A stretch of 64,000 bases of DNA from Ursus arctos (taxonomy: Eukaryota > Chordata > Mammalia > Carnivora > Ursidae). The position numbers and the translations under genes are program-made. Numbering within the stretch: position 1 is the first letter of the stretch; the number at the start of each line of letters is the position of its first letter. Below the pieces are notes generated by a model. The model did no database searches and was not told the origin of the DNA. It saw only the letters and a list, made by a program, of their open reading frames with translations. Shown in pieces: positions 34,690-44,966 of this stretch. The stretch is taken from the NCBI RefSeq assembly GCF_023065955.2, contig NW_026622985.1, positions 70,359,931 through 70,423,930 of the forward strand. The letters are read 5' to 3'.

Positions 34690-35240
34690 TGGAAACCATC
34701 TAACTGGTTTTCTGCTTCTACTCTTATATCTCTCCCGTCCATTTCCTATGGAGCCTTGGCAGAATGATCTTCTTACAGTGCCTACCTTGTCATTTCCCCT
34801 CCCTGCTTGAAGGTCTTCAACACCTCTTGTTCTCAAGACCGCCGCCTGCCTCCCCGGTCTCACATTGTCCCACTCTCTTCTTCCCTCCTTGGCCCCTCTC
34901 AAGCGGCCTCCTTCTTGTTCCTGGAATGCATGAAGTGCTCTCTACTTCGGGCCATTCTGCATGCAGTTCCCTCTCCCCGGAGCTCCCCTCACCCCCACTT
35001 CCCCTGTTTCACCTTGTACGTGGCTTGCATGTTCCATTCTTTGGGTCTCAGATCAAATATCTCCACCTCGGAGAGGTCTTTCCCAAAGGACCTAGCTAAA
35101 GTAGTCTTGCCCATCCCCCACCAAGCTATTTCCCAGCCAAGGAGCTTGTTCCATTCATATCACTAGGACAATCTCTCACCAACTCGTTATTTCCACAGCG
35201 GGGTGATGCTTGAAGTATTGGTTGCTTTGTTTCTTCATGT
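34690..35240 (+). repeat. L2 LINE, forward
   Basis: Sense L2: catttcctatggagccttgg, tcccctccctgcttgaaggt, cttgttcctggaatgcatg and tttgggtctcagatcaaata. It lies head-on with the reverse L2 at 34235-34560, so the two could fold back. Confidence 0.65.
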
Positions 35241-35462
35241 TCCTTCACCCCTCCTTCCCCAAATCTTCTTCAGACCAGAAGACACGAAGCTACAACTGCC
35301 TAAGGGGAAAGAGAGAGGAAACTAGGAACAAGAGTTTATAAAGTCTTGAATTTTCCATTCAAAGCCTGGATCTGAGAGTTATAAGACAACAATAAATGTA
35401 TTGAAAGAATATTGGCTGAACCAGATTTTCTTTCTACTGTTGATGCTACATAAGATCTGTAA

Positions 35463-35466
<4 letters not shown>

Positions 35467-35498
<32 letters not shown>
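35467..35498. repeat. (TG)16 microsatellite
   Basis: Sixteen uninterrupted TG units. A likely polymorphic marker. Confidence 0.98.
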
Positions 35499-35501
<3 letters not shown>

Positions 35502-35769
35502 GGGAAATCTTGTTGAGGGCACAGTGGTAGAGGTAGAGAGAACTGTACATAAAACAAGAGTCAGATGCTATGTGGAGGGTCCTGCTCCCCACCCTCTACT
35601 CTTGTACAGTCAGTCATGCTGTCAACTGCAACTCACCTAACAGTGGCTTGAAACAGGGCTCCACAAACTGGTCCTTGGGCCAGATCCACACTGTCACCTG
35701 TTGTTGTGCAGTTTTTACATTATTAAATGGTTGGGGAAAATCAAAAGATAATAACACATTTATCAAATA

Positions 35770-35995
35770 CTTTAAAGTATGCCATGCAGTAAATGCTCTA
35801 AAAAACTCATTTAGTTAAAACAACCCTATGAAGTAGGTATTATGACTCATAAATGAGGAAACTGAAGCTTCCATATGGTTTAAGTAAATAGTCAAAGATC
35901 ATACAGCTCAGTATAATTCCTCTGGAATTCAAATCCAGGGAGTTTTAACCCAGAACCTATGCTTTTAACTTGCTTTTCCATAAGAAACGATTCAA
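35770..35995 (-). repeat. MIR, reverse
   Basis: Reverse MIR layout: caaccctatgaagtaggtat, aaatgaggaaactgaagctt, catacagctca and attcaaatccaggg. Confidence 0.75.
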
Positions 35996-35999
35996 CACA

Positions 36000-37090
36000 A
36001 CAAGGATAGTGTAAAAGTGACAAAAGGGAAATGTAGACAACACATTCTGGTGAGCTCCAGGGAAGGAAGATCATTGTTTCAGAGAAGCAAGGGACGGCTT
36101 TGTATGTCAGAGAGATTATGTGTCTATCACGATGATAGTGAAGAGTAACTTTAACCTTAATAAGGTAAATGTTATCTGCTTTCCCCCAAAAGCATTCCAA
36201 ATACAAAATACAAAATATTTTGTATTTTGTCAGTAAAAAAAATTGTGGAAATTTATTTTCTTTCTTCATACATAAGTACTTGTAAAATACCTTCTAGTTT
36301 ATGTCTTTGCCTACAAAGCCTATAATATTTACCATCTGTTTTTTTTACAAAAAAAGTTTGAGGAACCCCGGTTTATACCATAAAGACATTTATTATTATT
36401 TAAGAAGTCCAGATGTAGGTGATTTCAGGGTTAGTTCAGAAGCTCAACGATGTCATCAAGGACTTAATCTTTCTCTTTTCTCATTTTTTTCCTCCACTAT
36501 TTGTAGCATGTTACATGTTTGTTGTTTCTTTGTTTGTTTGATCTTCTCATGGTCACAAAATGGCTGCTTCAGCTCCAACCCTTGCAGCTGGTAAGGAGAA
36601 AAGACATTTAGAGATCAGAGACATCTCAGCAGGTGTGGAGTAGATGCTGACATTTTGTGACCACACTTTTTATGTGAGACAAAGAAACCCCCTGTTTGGT
36701 TAAACCACGATTATTTAAATTTTCTGTTACATCAGAGGGATGATCTTAATGAAGACAAACCTGAGTCCCCAGCTCCTAAAATAGGGCCACTGTAGAAGGT
36801 TCTCAATAATCATTTGCAGAATGAGTGAGTGAAATGCACGTGCAGCCCTAACTCTTGTGGCAATAGATGGTCTGAAGACAGTAATTAGTGCAGAACCACA
36901 GAACAGCATGACTCTAGAGGCCCATTCACTTTACAGTCTTTGTGAACAGCTCTCCTGGAATATGAATCAGCACAGTGTAGACACTGCCCCAGGACATTAT
37001 TCAGATCATCCCAACTGCATGGACATCAGTTTTCATGATTTTCATGTAAGTGAAAAAACATAATTCAAAATTTCTTGCAAAAGTTATTCA
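36000..37090. other. Intergenic with a perfect palindrome
   Basis: Apart from the 28-bp palindrome at 36203-36230, I see no gene, RNA or named repeat. Short frames (for example 36301-36594) have no support. Confidence 0.5.
36203..36230. repeat. Perfect 28-bp palindrome
   Basis: Two 14-nt arms, 36203-36216 and 36217-36230, are exact reverse complements with no spacer. The left arm begins acaaaatac. The sequence is AT-rich and cruciform-prone. Confidence 0.97.
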
Positions 37091-37107
37091 AAAACTTGTT
37101 GATCTGC

Positions 37108-37308
37108 GGGGCGCCTGGGTGGCACAGTGGTTAAGCGTCTGCCTTCGGCTCAGGGCGTGATCCCAGCGATCTGGGATCGAGCCCCACATCAGGCTCTTCT
37201 GCTATGAGCCTGCTTCTTCCTCTCCCACTCCCCCTGCTTGTGTTCCCTCTCTCGCTGGCTGTCTCTATCTCTATCGAATAAATAAATAAAATCTTAAAAA
37301 AAAAAAAA
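37108..37308 (+). repeat. Can-SINE, long young type
   Basis: Full element from ggggcgcctgggtggcacag through ctctcgctggctgtctctat to aaatctt plus poly(A). A perfect duplication, aaaacttgttgatct, flanks it at 37091-37105 and 37309-37323. One of the least-diverged copies in the window. Confidence 0.96.
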
Positions 37309-37529
37309 AAAACTTGTTGATCTCCAAGAATATCCTACTCTGGGGATGATGTCCAGAAGAGCAATGTGGCCCTGAGAGTTTCAGTCACAAAGAGGTGGCC
37401 ACATAACCCTTGAAAGGTAGGTGTCTCCTTTAGCACATTTTATGGGTAGCAAATGGGTTTTATTTGCTAATAACTAGTTATATAACTTCAAGAGACAGGG
37501 AAAAAAAGCCAACATTCCCAGGGACCATA

Positions 37530-37690
37530 AAATTAAAAAACTTTTTGAAGTATCAGTAAGAAAACTGAATTTGGAATCAAAATACTGATATTCGAATCCC
37601 AGTTCCTAGACTTACTAAATGTATGACTTTGAGCAAGCCTCTTAACCTCCGTGAGCCTTTATTTTCTAATTCATAAAATATTAATGCTGT
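37530..37690 (+). repeat. MIR
   Basis: Sense MIR core: ttcgaatcccagttcctaga, tatgactttgagcaagcctc and ttaacctccgtgagcc. Confidence 0.8.
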
Positions 37691-37739
37691 TGGTTTAGAA
37701 AGAGCTCAAAATCTTCACAACTCTCTTCATACCTAAGGA

Positions 37740-38020
37740 AAAGAATCACAAGGAACCCGGTGGGAATACCATTCTAGGGGACATAGTTTTTAGGGCCAAC
37801 TTGATTATTTGGCAGCTGTTTTTCTGGAGTGTTATGTTGACAAGGATTCTGAGATGGAATCCAGATTCAGTAGGAAGAAGTACTGTGATCAATTAACAAT
37901 GTCTGCCCATAGAACATTAGAGAGTAGCTATGCATATAGCCAGGTATTTGCTACCCCAAGTGGGGTAGCAGCAGGAATCCATAGGAAGCTCTTAATTAGA
38001 TAAGTGGCATAAATCTGGGC
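37740..38020. other. Unassigned segment with a short hairpin
   Basis: Has the feel of a dispersed mammalian repeat (ccaacttgattatttggcag), but I cannot name it. It contains a hairpin with 10-bp arms at 37949-37958 and 37961-37970 and a 2-nt loop. Confidence 0.4.
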
Positions 38021-38026
38021 ACAGTA

Positions 38027-38066
38027 TGAGATGGGATGGGATGGAATGGAATGGGACAGAATGGAG
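38027..38066. repeat. Imperfect GGGAT/GGAAT pentamer repeat
   Basis: Several pentamer-like units of the type gggat and ggaat in tandem. Short and interrupted. Confidence 0.8.
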
Positions 38067-38149
38067 AGCAAAAAAGAGAACCATAGACTGGCTAACTGGA
38101 CCACTAGAGAATCCACCTTTTCACACAGGCCTCTTAAGCCCTTACAATA

Positions 38150-38290
38150 ATCTGCCTTCTCTTATAGTTGTCTGTGCGTATTATCTTTTCATTTTAGACT
38201 GTAAATGGCTTGTTCTGGAGCATTGGATAGAGTTGATAATGTTTGTTGGATGAATGAGTGAATGAATAAATAAATGAATGAATGAGTGAA
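38150..38290 (+). repeat. L2 3' tail with (GAAT)n expansion
   Basis: An L2-like end, tagactgtaaatggcttgtt then gtttgttggatgaatgag, runs into a gaat/aaat tetramer tract at about 38250-38290. Confidence 0.6.
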
Positions 38291-38299
38291 AAAATATAC

Positions 38300-39480
38300 A
38301 GCTTTCCTGCTTCTTCTCTGTATGACCTTGAGCAGGTCCTTACTGTAACTACATCAACTGTAATTTGTTATGATTCTCAACAGTTTACAGAGAGCATTCA
38401 CCTCCATTAGCTCATAGAGGAAAAAAATGCCTACATGTGCTCTGTCTTTACTAAATGTTCAGCAGCTTCCAAGTTAGAAGCCAGCATAGTTAGGACAGGA
38501 TGGAACTACGCTCTTCTTTCAGCCATAGGGTACCTACCAATTAGCACAACCTATTTTTTCACTCATAAAGCCCTATTCGTCGACAGTATAACATTAAACT
38601 AGTTTTGAATTCTAAACTTGGCCAACAAGTCTACAGTTTATTTGTATTAGGTACTCTTTAAAAGCAACTCTTTCCACCCCCTCAGGGCACTTATGAACGT
38701 ATACAAGAAGCAGGCTGGTATACAAGTCATTCCGCGAATTAAACCATTTACCTTATGGAGTTAAGTAAAGGAAATGTGGGGACTTTCTTTAGAAATGATT
38801 TAGGTGTGTGGGAAGATTCTGTATCATGATTATTATTTATTGTCTCCCTTTGCTTTCGCCCTTTTGCAGCCCCCCTGTCCTAACATGTGAGCTCCATGAA
38901 GCCTGAGGTCTTAGTTTTGTCCACCAATGTATCCCAGGCTCCTAGAATGTTGACCAGCCCTCAACAAACCCTTCGTAATGAATGAAGGAATGGAAAACAG
39001 GCAGTTAAATCGCATGGTGTAGAGCCAGCAATCCTTTACAGATTCTTATACTTTAAACAACAATAAGAGTAGATCATTTCATCCATAAAACAGAACACTC
39101 TCTCTTGTAAGTTAGGAAATATATAAAATTATTCCTGGAAACATTTTCACGGAACTATCCATCCTATAAGGCTCACTTACTTTCACCTATACTTATCCCT
39201 TTCCTGAATTGCCTCTTATCATTTCTCTTCCTTCTACCATTTTTTTCCCATTTGCCCTTCCTGCAAGTGCAAATTCTCCCCAGACCTTAAGGCCTGACCC
39301 AAGAGCTATCCCTTCCAAAAAAGCCTTCTGCAAACAAATTTCTCTTTTTTTGGAATCCTTATAATGCCTGATTTGTACATCTCTTAAAAGACTCACTCTA
39401 TTATAAACCTTATTATAGTTGTTTTAGGGATATTTATTTATTTATTTATTTACTTACTTACTTTTTAATCACCTTGATGG
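38300..39480 (+). repeat. L2-like fragments and unassigned sequence
   Basis: An L2 3' end is recognisable at about 38870-39000 (gtgagctccatgaagcctga, then cctcaacaaacc). Possible further L2 sequence lies at about 39120-39420. A (TTTA)n/(CTTA)n tract stands at about 39431-39463. The rest is unassigned. Confidence 0.5.
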
Positions 39481-39800
39481 TCACCATGAGGTGCCCTGGT
39501 GCTGTCCTCACCCCTGCAGCGCCTCCAGACCCACGCTCAGCCCAGGAGAGTGACCATACGGCACTCGATGCTGCTATGGGTTGGGCCTGGCTTTTCAGAC
39601 CCAGACAACCAGGATGAACCCACTGTGGAGGTCAAGGAGGTTGAGGAGGTCGAGGTGTCATTGGAGGCAATGTTCTAGGAGCCATGGCATAGGCAAATGC
39701 AGACACAGCTATTGGCCCTCCTCCCCAGTCATGAGCTGGGGACATTTTAATAGACTGTAAATCTATTCACCCTCACCCTTGAAACAATAAAATGGACAGA
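39480..39800 (+). pseudogene. GC-richer segment, possible decayed retrocopy (parent unknown)
   Basis: This patch is clearly richer in G+C than its surroundings and ends with AATAAA at about 39786, as a processed transcript might. One frame gives an acidic stretch, DEPTVEVKEVEEVEVSLEAM, followed by a stop. Other frames are broken. I cannot identify a parent gene, and there is no clean poly(A) tail or target duplication, so this is tentative. Confidence 0.25.
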
Positions 39801-40029
39801 ACATATGGAACAACAATTTTTAAGACATGGGCCATGAGGCAGTGAAGGATAGTGATTCCTAAGGGTTGAGAAACAAAGAAAATGAACTCTACAATTGTCC
39901 CCACCCATTGTCTTCAGAGAGTTTTCAGACTACAGTACCTGGAGGGGACACTGAGGCAGAGCCTGGCAGACACCCTGAACTGACGAGGCATTGCTGAGAA
40001 TCTGGGGAGACAAGACAGCTAGAATTCAC

Positions 40030-41480
40030 AGGAAAGAGTGCTGGGAAGGAGAGAGCTGGATGGAGAGAATCCTGGAGATCTGTGGAGGTGCCTTCAGCAG
40101 TATTCAGCAGAAGACTGAGCAGTGCAGGTGTAAGGGGATACTCAGCGCTGCAGAGCTGACCACCCTCAGCCAAGGATTAGAGAAAAGAGTACCCAGTGCT
40201 GACATGGGGGCTGGAATATTGCCTGTTCCCCTCAGCCAACCTGGAAGACCTCATAACTCACAGAGCATTGGGTAGATTGCTCAGAAGAGCCTCTCCCCAG
40301 TAGCAGGAAATAATTAGCCCTCAACAAAGCACAGCTCTGATCCCTTTCAACAATCTTAGAAGCAAGACCCAAGAGGATCCAACTGTTCTCAAGTAGCTTA
40401 ACTGTATCCAAGAACAAAGCACAAGAATACAAAAATATCCAGCACCAAACAAGGTAAAATTCACAGTGTCTAACATCTAATAAAAAGTTACCAGGCATGC
40501 AGAGAAACAGAAAAATGTGACCTGTAATGAGGCTTAAAATCAATCAATAAAGGCAGACCTGAAACTGATCCATATGTTAGGAAAGCAAACAAGGACTTTA
40601 TTTTTTTTTCATTTTTTCTTTTATTTTTTTATTATGATATGTTAGTCACCATAACACAATTGTTGTAACTCCATATGCTGAAAAGATGAATTAAGGTCAT
40701 AGAAGATTTGATAAAGAGCCAAATTAAACTTCTAGAAATGAAAATTATGTTTAAAGTGAAAAACACACTGGATAGGATCAGTGATTTTGAAGATAAAGCA
40801 ATAGAAAAAATCCAAAATGGAACTCAAGTGAAAAATAATTTAACAATGCCTTCTCAGTGGGCTATGGGATAAAACTTCAAATGGCCGAAGGAGGGAGGAG
40901 AGAGAGGGAAACAGAAATAACATTTCAGGAAATAATGGCCAGATATTTTCCAAATATGATGAAATTTGATGAAAACTGTGAACCATTAGTTCCAAGGATC
41001 TTGATGAACCCCAAGCCCCAAAAACATGAAGAAAATCATATCAAGACACATCATAACCAAACTGCTCAAAAGCAGAGATAAAGAGAAAATCTTAAAAGCA
41101 TCCAAAGGAGGGAAGAAACAATGTTAAGTGTTGGTGTTTAATGCTAACCTTAAACAATGTTAGCCAAAGATAAGGATGACATCAGACTTCTCGTTGGAAA
41201 CAATGTGAGAAGTCAGTGGAGAAACATCTGTAAAATACTGAAAGAAAAATCTTTCAAACTGTAATTGATATCCAGTATAAACATCTTTCAAAAATGAGGA
41301 TGAAATAAGACATAAAAAGCTAAAGGAATTCATTACCAGCCAGCCTGCACCACAAGAAATGTCAAAGGACTTTTTTCAGGCAAACGGAAAATGACACCAG
41401 TTGAAAATATAGACCTACACGAAGGAACGAGGAGCACTGCAAATAGTAGCTACATGGATCAATGTTTTCTGTTTTATTAT
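40030..41480 (+). repeat. L1/HAL1-type 5' and ORF1 region
   Basis: Sense order of old L1/HAL1 motifs: aacatctaataaaaagttac, aaatcaatcaataaaggcag, ggaaataatggccagatatt, gatgaaccccaagccccaa and gagaaaatcttaaaagcatc, then the caccacaagaaatgtcaaag segment. It is interrupted at about 40597-40680 by T-rich sequence resembling a younger carnivore L1 piece (attatgatatgttagtcacc). No intact frame. Confidence 0.75.
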
Positions 41481-41487
41481 TCCAATC

Positions 41488-41597
41488 TCTTTAAATATTT
41501 ATTTATTTAAGTAATCTCTGCACCCATCGTGGGGCTTGAACTTATGACCTAGAGATCAAGAGTCGCTCGCTCTTCCAACTGAGCCAGCCAGCGCCCC
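41488..41597 (-). repeat. Can-SINE, short form
   Basis: Short reverse element: atttatttaagtaatctctg, then ggggcttgaacttatgacc, ending ccagccagcgcccc. It lacks the CT-rich body of the long type. Confidence 0.85.
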
Positions 41598-41599
41598 TT

Positions 41600-42280
41600 C
41601 ATTATTTATATGTCTTTAAAAGATAATTGACTATGTAAACAAAAATAATAACAATGTAGGACGGGCGGGTAATTATAACAGATCTATAATATATATAAAT
41701 TAAAATATACAACATCAATAGCATGAAGACTGAGAGGAGAAAAATGTAAGTACACTATTCTAAGATTCTTATACTTTTATAAGTATATTTATAAGCTATA
41801 TTTATACCTGTGTTATCTTTCCTATTAGACTTAGAGTATAATCCCTTTATGCTAGTATCCTAATTATCCCTCTTTTAAGATTATGTGATGTATACTGGTC
41901 TACTATACAGTGAATTGGCCTTTGCAGACAAGATCCCTTATTTCTTGTTTGTCTTCCAGGCAAGTGATTGGAGGGGAGGAGGAGCTGGCTCGCTAGAGAG
42001 GGCGGCTTCGCATGGAGGAGAGGAATGGCTGGGAGGCTGTTTTCCAGCAAGCATGTGCTTGGAGCCAGCGGACACCGCTATCTGCTTATCTGGGTCTGCT
42101 ATTGAGCCTTAGCCTAAATTGCATTACTGATGGCCTTGGCAAAATCACAATCCGAAACTGAAAATACGAAAAACAGCAGGAAGAAACCATTAAAGAAAGA
42201 CATTAGTCAATTAATAATGGCCAGTTTAACCAGCTCCTCAGGAAGGAAGAGGAAAGGAACACTTCCCACTGCGGGAAGCT
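41600..42280. other. Intergenic, nothing firm
   Basis: AT-rich sequence with a tatata-rich patch at about 41680-41720, possibly the end of the HAL1/L1 element. The 75-codon frame at 41885-42112 has no recognisable domain. Confidence 0.5.
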
Positions 42281-42284
42281 TTAT

Positions 42285-42425
42285 ACAGGGAAACTCACTT
42301 AATCCTGTGAATGATGCATTAGTCAGCCTCCACAGATGAAGAAATGGAGATTCGGAAAAGTAAAGGATGGAGCCCAAGATCACGCAGTGGGTAACCTCAG
42401 AGTTCTGCTTAAACAATCCCTGGCT
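42285..42425 (-). repeat. MIR, reverse
   Basis: Reverse MIR vocabulary: ctcacttaatcctgtgaatg, gatgaagaaatggagattcg and gcccaagatcacgcagtggg. Confidence 0.7.
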
Positions 42426-42429
42426 CGTT

Positions 42430-43015
42430 CAGATAAAAAAAGATGAAAGGCAGCATTTTAAAGTGACATATTCCCAATTTTATTAGAAGTCTACCATGTG
42501 TAATTACTTCAGATGTGTTTTACTTTTTCATCTATAAAGAAAAAATGAAAATATTTATAAGATGTTTAAAAACTCTCAGCTTGTAGACACATACAGATGC
42601 ACACATATTTCTTAGCAGCTTAAGTAAATAACATCACAAAGAAAGTTACCATATTCAAGAAAAGAAAAGAAAAGCAGTTTCTGAAGTCTTAAGTTCCCTC
42701 AGTTATACTTAGAAAGAAAACTCAAAGATGTCAGGATTAATAGAATCGTAGTGCACCGTAATTCTCTATTAATTTGAAATGCACTCTCTACGGATGCTGA
42801 AGATTTGAAGACCTTTTCAAAAAACCAAAGTGAAAAATCTAAATTACTTTTTGGTTATAATAACCTAATTTCTTAAGTAGCCATAGGATAAACCAAGGAT
42901 AACAGCTCTTTATTATAAACAGATCCCACATTTTGAGACTGTTTTTCGTGATTCAAAAAGAGAGAACAGAAGTCTGCAAGGTGAGTGGGATTTATTGCTC
43001 ATGAAGTGGAGGTTG
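42430..43015. other. Intergenic, nothing recognised
   Basis: AT-rich, with an (aaaag)n-like patch at about 42657-42675. No gene or named repeat seen. Confidence 0.5.
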
Positions 43016-43017
43016 GA

Positions 43018-43461
43018 TGGTGTAGTGGGTTGAATGGTGGCCCCCCAACAGATGTCCTCATTAAATCCCTGGAACCTGTGAAGATTCATTTGTTTGGAAA
43101 TCGGTCTTTGCAGATGTAATTAAGTTAAGGATCTTGAAATGAGGAGATCATCCTGGATTATCTGAGCAGGCCCTAAATCCAATGACAAGTATCCTTATAA
43201 GAAAAAGGCAGAAGGGGGATTTGAGAGACCAGTGAGGAGGGGACCCAGCAGAGAAGGCAGAGACTAGAGCCACGCTGCCACAAGGCCTGGAAGCTGGAAG
43301 AGGCAAGGAACATTCTCCCCTAGAGCCTTCCGAGGAGCACAGCCCTACTGATACCTTGATTTCAGATTTCTGGCTTCCAGAACTCTGAGAGAATAAATGT
43401 GTTATTGTAATCGACCAAGTGTGTGGTCATTCGTTACGGCAGCCCTAGAAAATTAATACAA
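43018..43461 (+). repeat. Solitary MaLR-type LTR (MLT1-like)
   Basis: Near full-length: gtgtagtgggttgaatggtg at the left, cagatgtaattaagttaagg, tccaatgacaagtatcctta, cttctggcttccagaactc, the signal agaataaatg, and tacggcagccctagaaaatt at the right. No internal coding region flanks it. Confidence 0.8.
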
Positions 43462-44038
43462 ATAGGGTGCAGTTTAACCAGAAAAACTTGTTTCGGTGAA
43501 GGGTTGCTCCTCAGAGTGAATTTTTGCTGACTCTTTCTTAGCCAAAGAACGGATGAAGACTCTTGACAGTGAAATGTAATTTCTAAGGAGAGTATGTGTC
43601 ATTTTGATGATACAGAGTTAATTGTTGCCTGCGGTGTAGAATGATTTAAATTTGCAAATTCTGGAATTGTTCTAATAGATTGATAGATGATGGCTGTTGT
43701 TCCCTGAGGATTAAATTATTTTCTATTATGGTTTAGGAGAAACTTAGGATGGAAACTTTCTTCTTATCAAGTGCACAGATGTCCCCAGTTTTTCCCCAAA
43801 ATGGCTATTACAAAGTTTTGAGTAAATGAATGGAAAAGGAAGTTGAAGTTACAATGAGAATTCGGCAACGATCTAGTTGACCAGAAGCCCTGCAGTGCTG
43901 CAGGGCCGGGTTCGCTCGGTCACAGGTCAAACTCACGAGGCATGTTGCACGATCATTTGCAGCTACACTATAACTTAAAGTTGTGGTTTTCAGGATGTTA
44001 TACAGTCAGGAAGAGTGGTGTTTTCAAGAATTACTTTT

Positions 44039-44236
44039 TTTTTTAAAGATTTTATTTATTTACTCGACAGAGATAGAGACAGCCAGCGAGAGAGGGAACA
44101 CAAGCAGGGGGAGTAGGAGAGAAAGAAGCAGGCTCCTCCCAGCAGAAGAGCCTGATGTGGGGCTCGATCCCAGTACGCCAGGATCACGCCCTGAGCTGAA
44201 GGCAGACGCTTAACCGCTGTGCCACCCAGGTGCCCC
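44039..44236 (-). repeat. Can-SINE, long young type
   Basis: Reverse copy ending gtgccacccaggtgcccc. The 15-bp flank tcaagaattactttt is repeated at 44024-44038 and 44237-44251, a clean target-site duplication. Confidence 0.95.
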
Positions 44237-44442
44237 TCAAGAATTACTTTTGAAGAACAACCAGGCAACTTGAAAATGTTCTTGACTTTGACCACCGAAT
44301 CCACTTCTATCCATATCTATCCCAATAAAATAACCCTAAATTTAAAAATAAAAAGTTATAAATTAAATGATCTTCTCATGGGATTACTTAAAAGAACAAA
44401 ATATTAGTAAGTGTAATCATGGAATGGTTTAAAAATTCTGTT

Positions 44443-44632
44443 GTTTCTGGATGATTCAGTCAGTTAAGCATCTGACTCTTGATTTCAGCTCCAGTTGTGG
44501 TCTCAGGGTTGTGAAATCGAGCCCTGCATTGGGCTCCACGCTCAGCAGGGAATCTACTTGAGATTCTCTCTCTCCCACACCTTCTGTCCCTTCCCTACCC
44601 TCTCTCTCTAAAGTAAATACATAAATAAAATT
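44443..44632 (+). repeat. Can-SINE, diverged
   Basis: Forward element: gattcagtcagttaagcatc, ctgactcttgatttcagctc, a CT-rich body and aaatacataaataaaat. It abuts an inverted partial SINE. Confidence 0.85.
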
Positions 44633-44714
44633 TGCAGGGCTCAATCCTAGGACCGTGGGGTCATGACCTGAGCTGAAGGCAGGAGCTTCACCAACTGAGC
44701 CACCCAGGCACCCC
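44633..44714 (-). repeat. Can-SINE, head half only
   Basis: Reverse tRNA-like half: gggctcaatcctaggaccgt, then ccaactgagccacccaggca and cccc. It sits against the tail of the forward SINE, forming an inverted arrangement. Confidence 0.85.
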
Positions 44715-44924
44715 AAACCATTGATCTTTAAAGTGGGATGCAGGCAGTCCAGAAATACATAGATACTTTATTAGGTTTTAGGCAAGAAATGGTAAAACTT
44801 TTTTATTCGAGTCACCTTTGAAATGCCTGTATATTTGTTTTTGTTGTGTGCATACTATATTGATAATGTGGAACATACTAACTTATAAATAAATAGACAA
44901 GCATACTTTGGGAGTGAGTCCAAG

Positions 44925-44928
<4 letters not shown>

Positions 44929-44964
<36 letters not shown>
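44929..44964. repeat. (GT)18 microsatellite
   Basis: Eighteen uninterrupted GT units. Likely polymorphic. Confidence 0.98.

Positions 44965-44966
<2 letters not shown>

Noticed and set aside
34230..35166. Frames of 111-123 codons on both strands
   Set aside because: They coincide with two L2 LINE fragments.
37108..37180. tRNA-like sequence (A-box-like tggcacagtggttaagcg)
   Set aside because: It is the tRNA-Lys-derived head of a SINE. It has no intact tRNA fold and sits in a full SINE with a poly(A) tail. The same applies to the other SINE heads.
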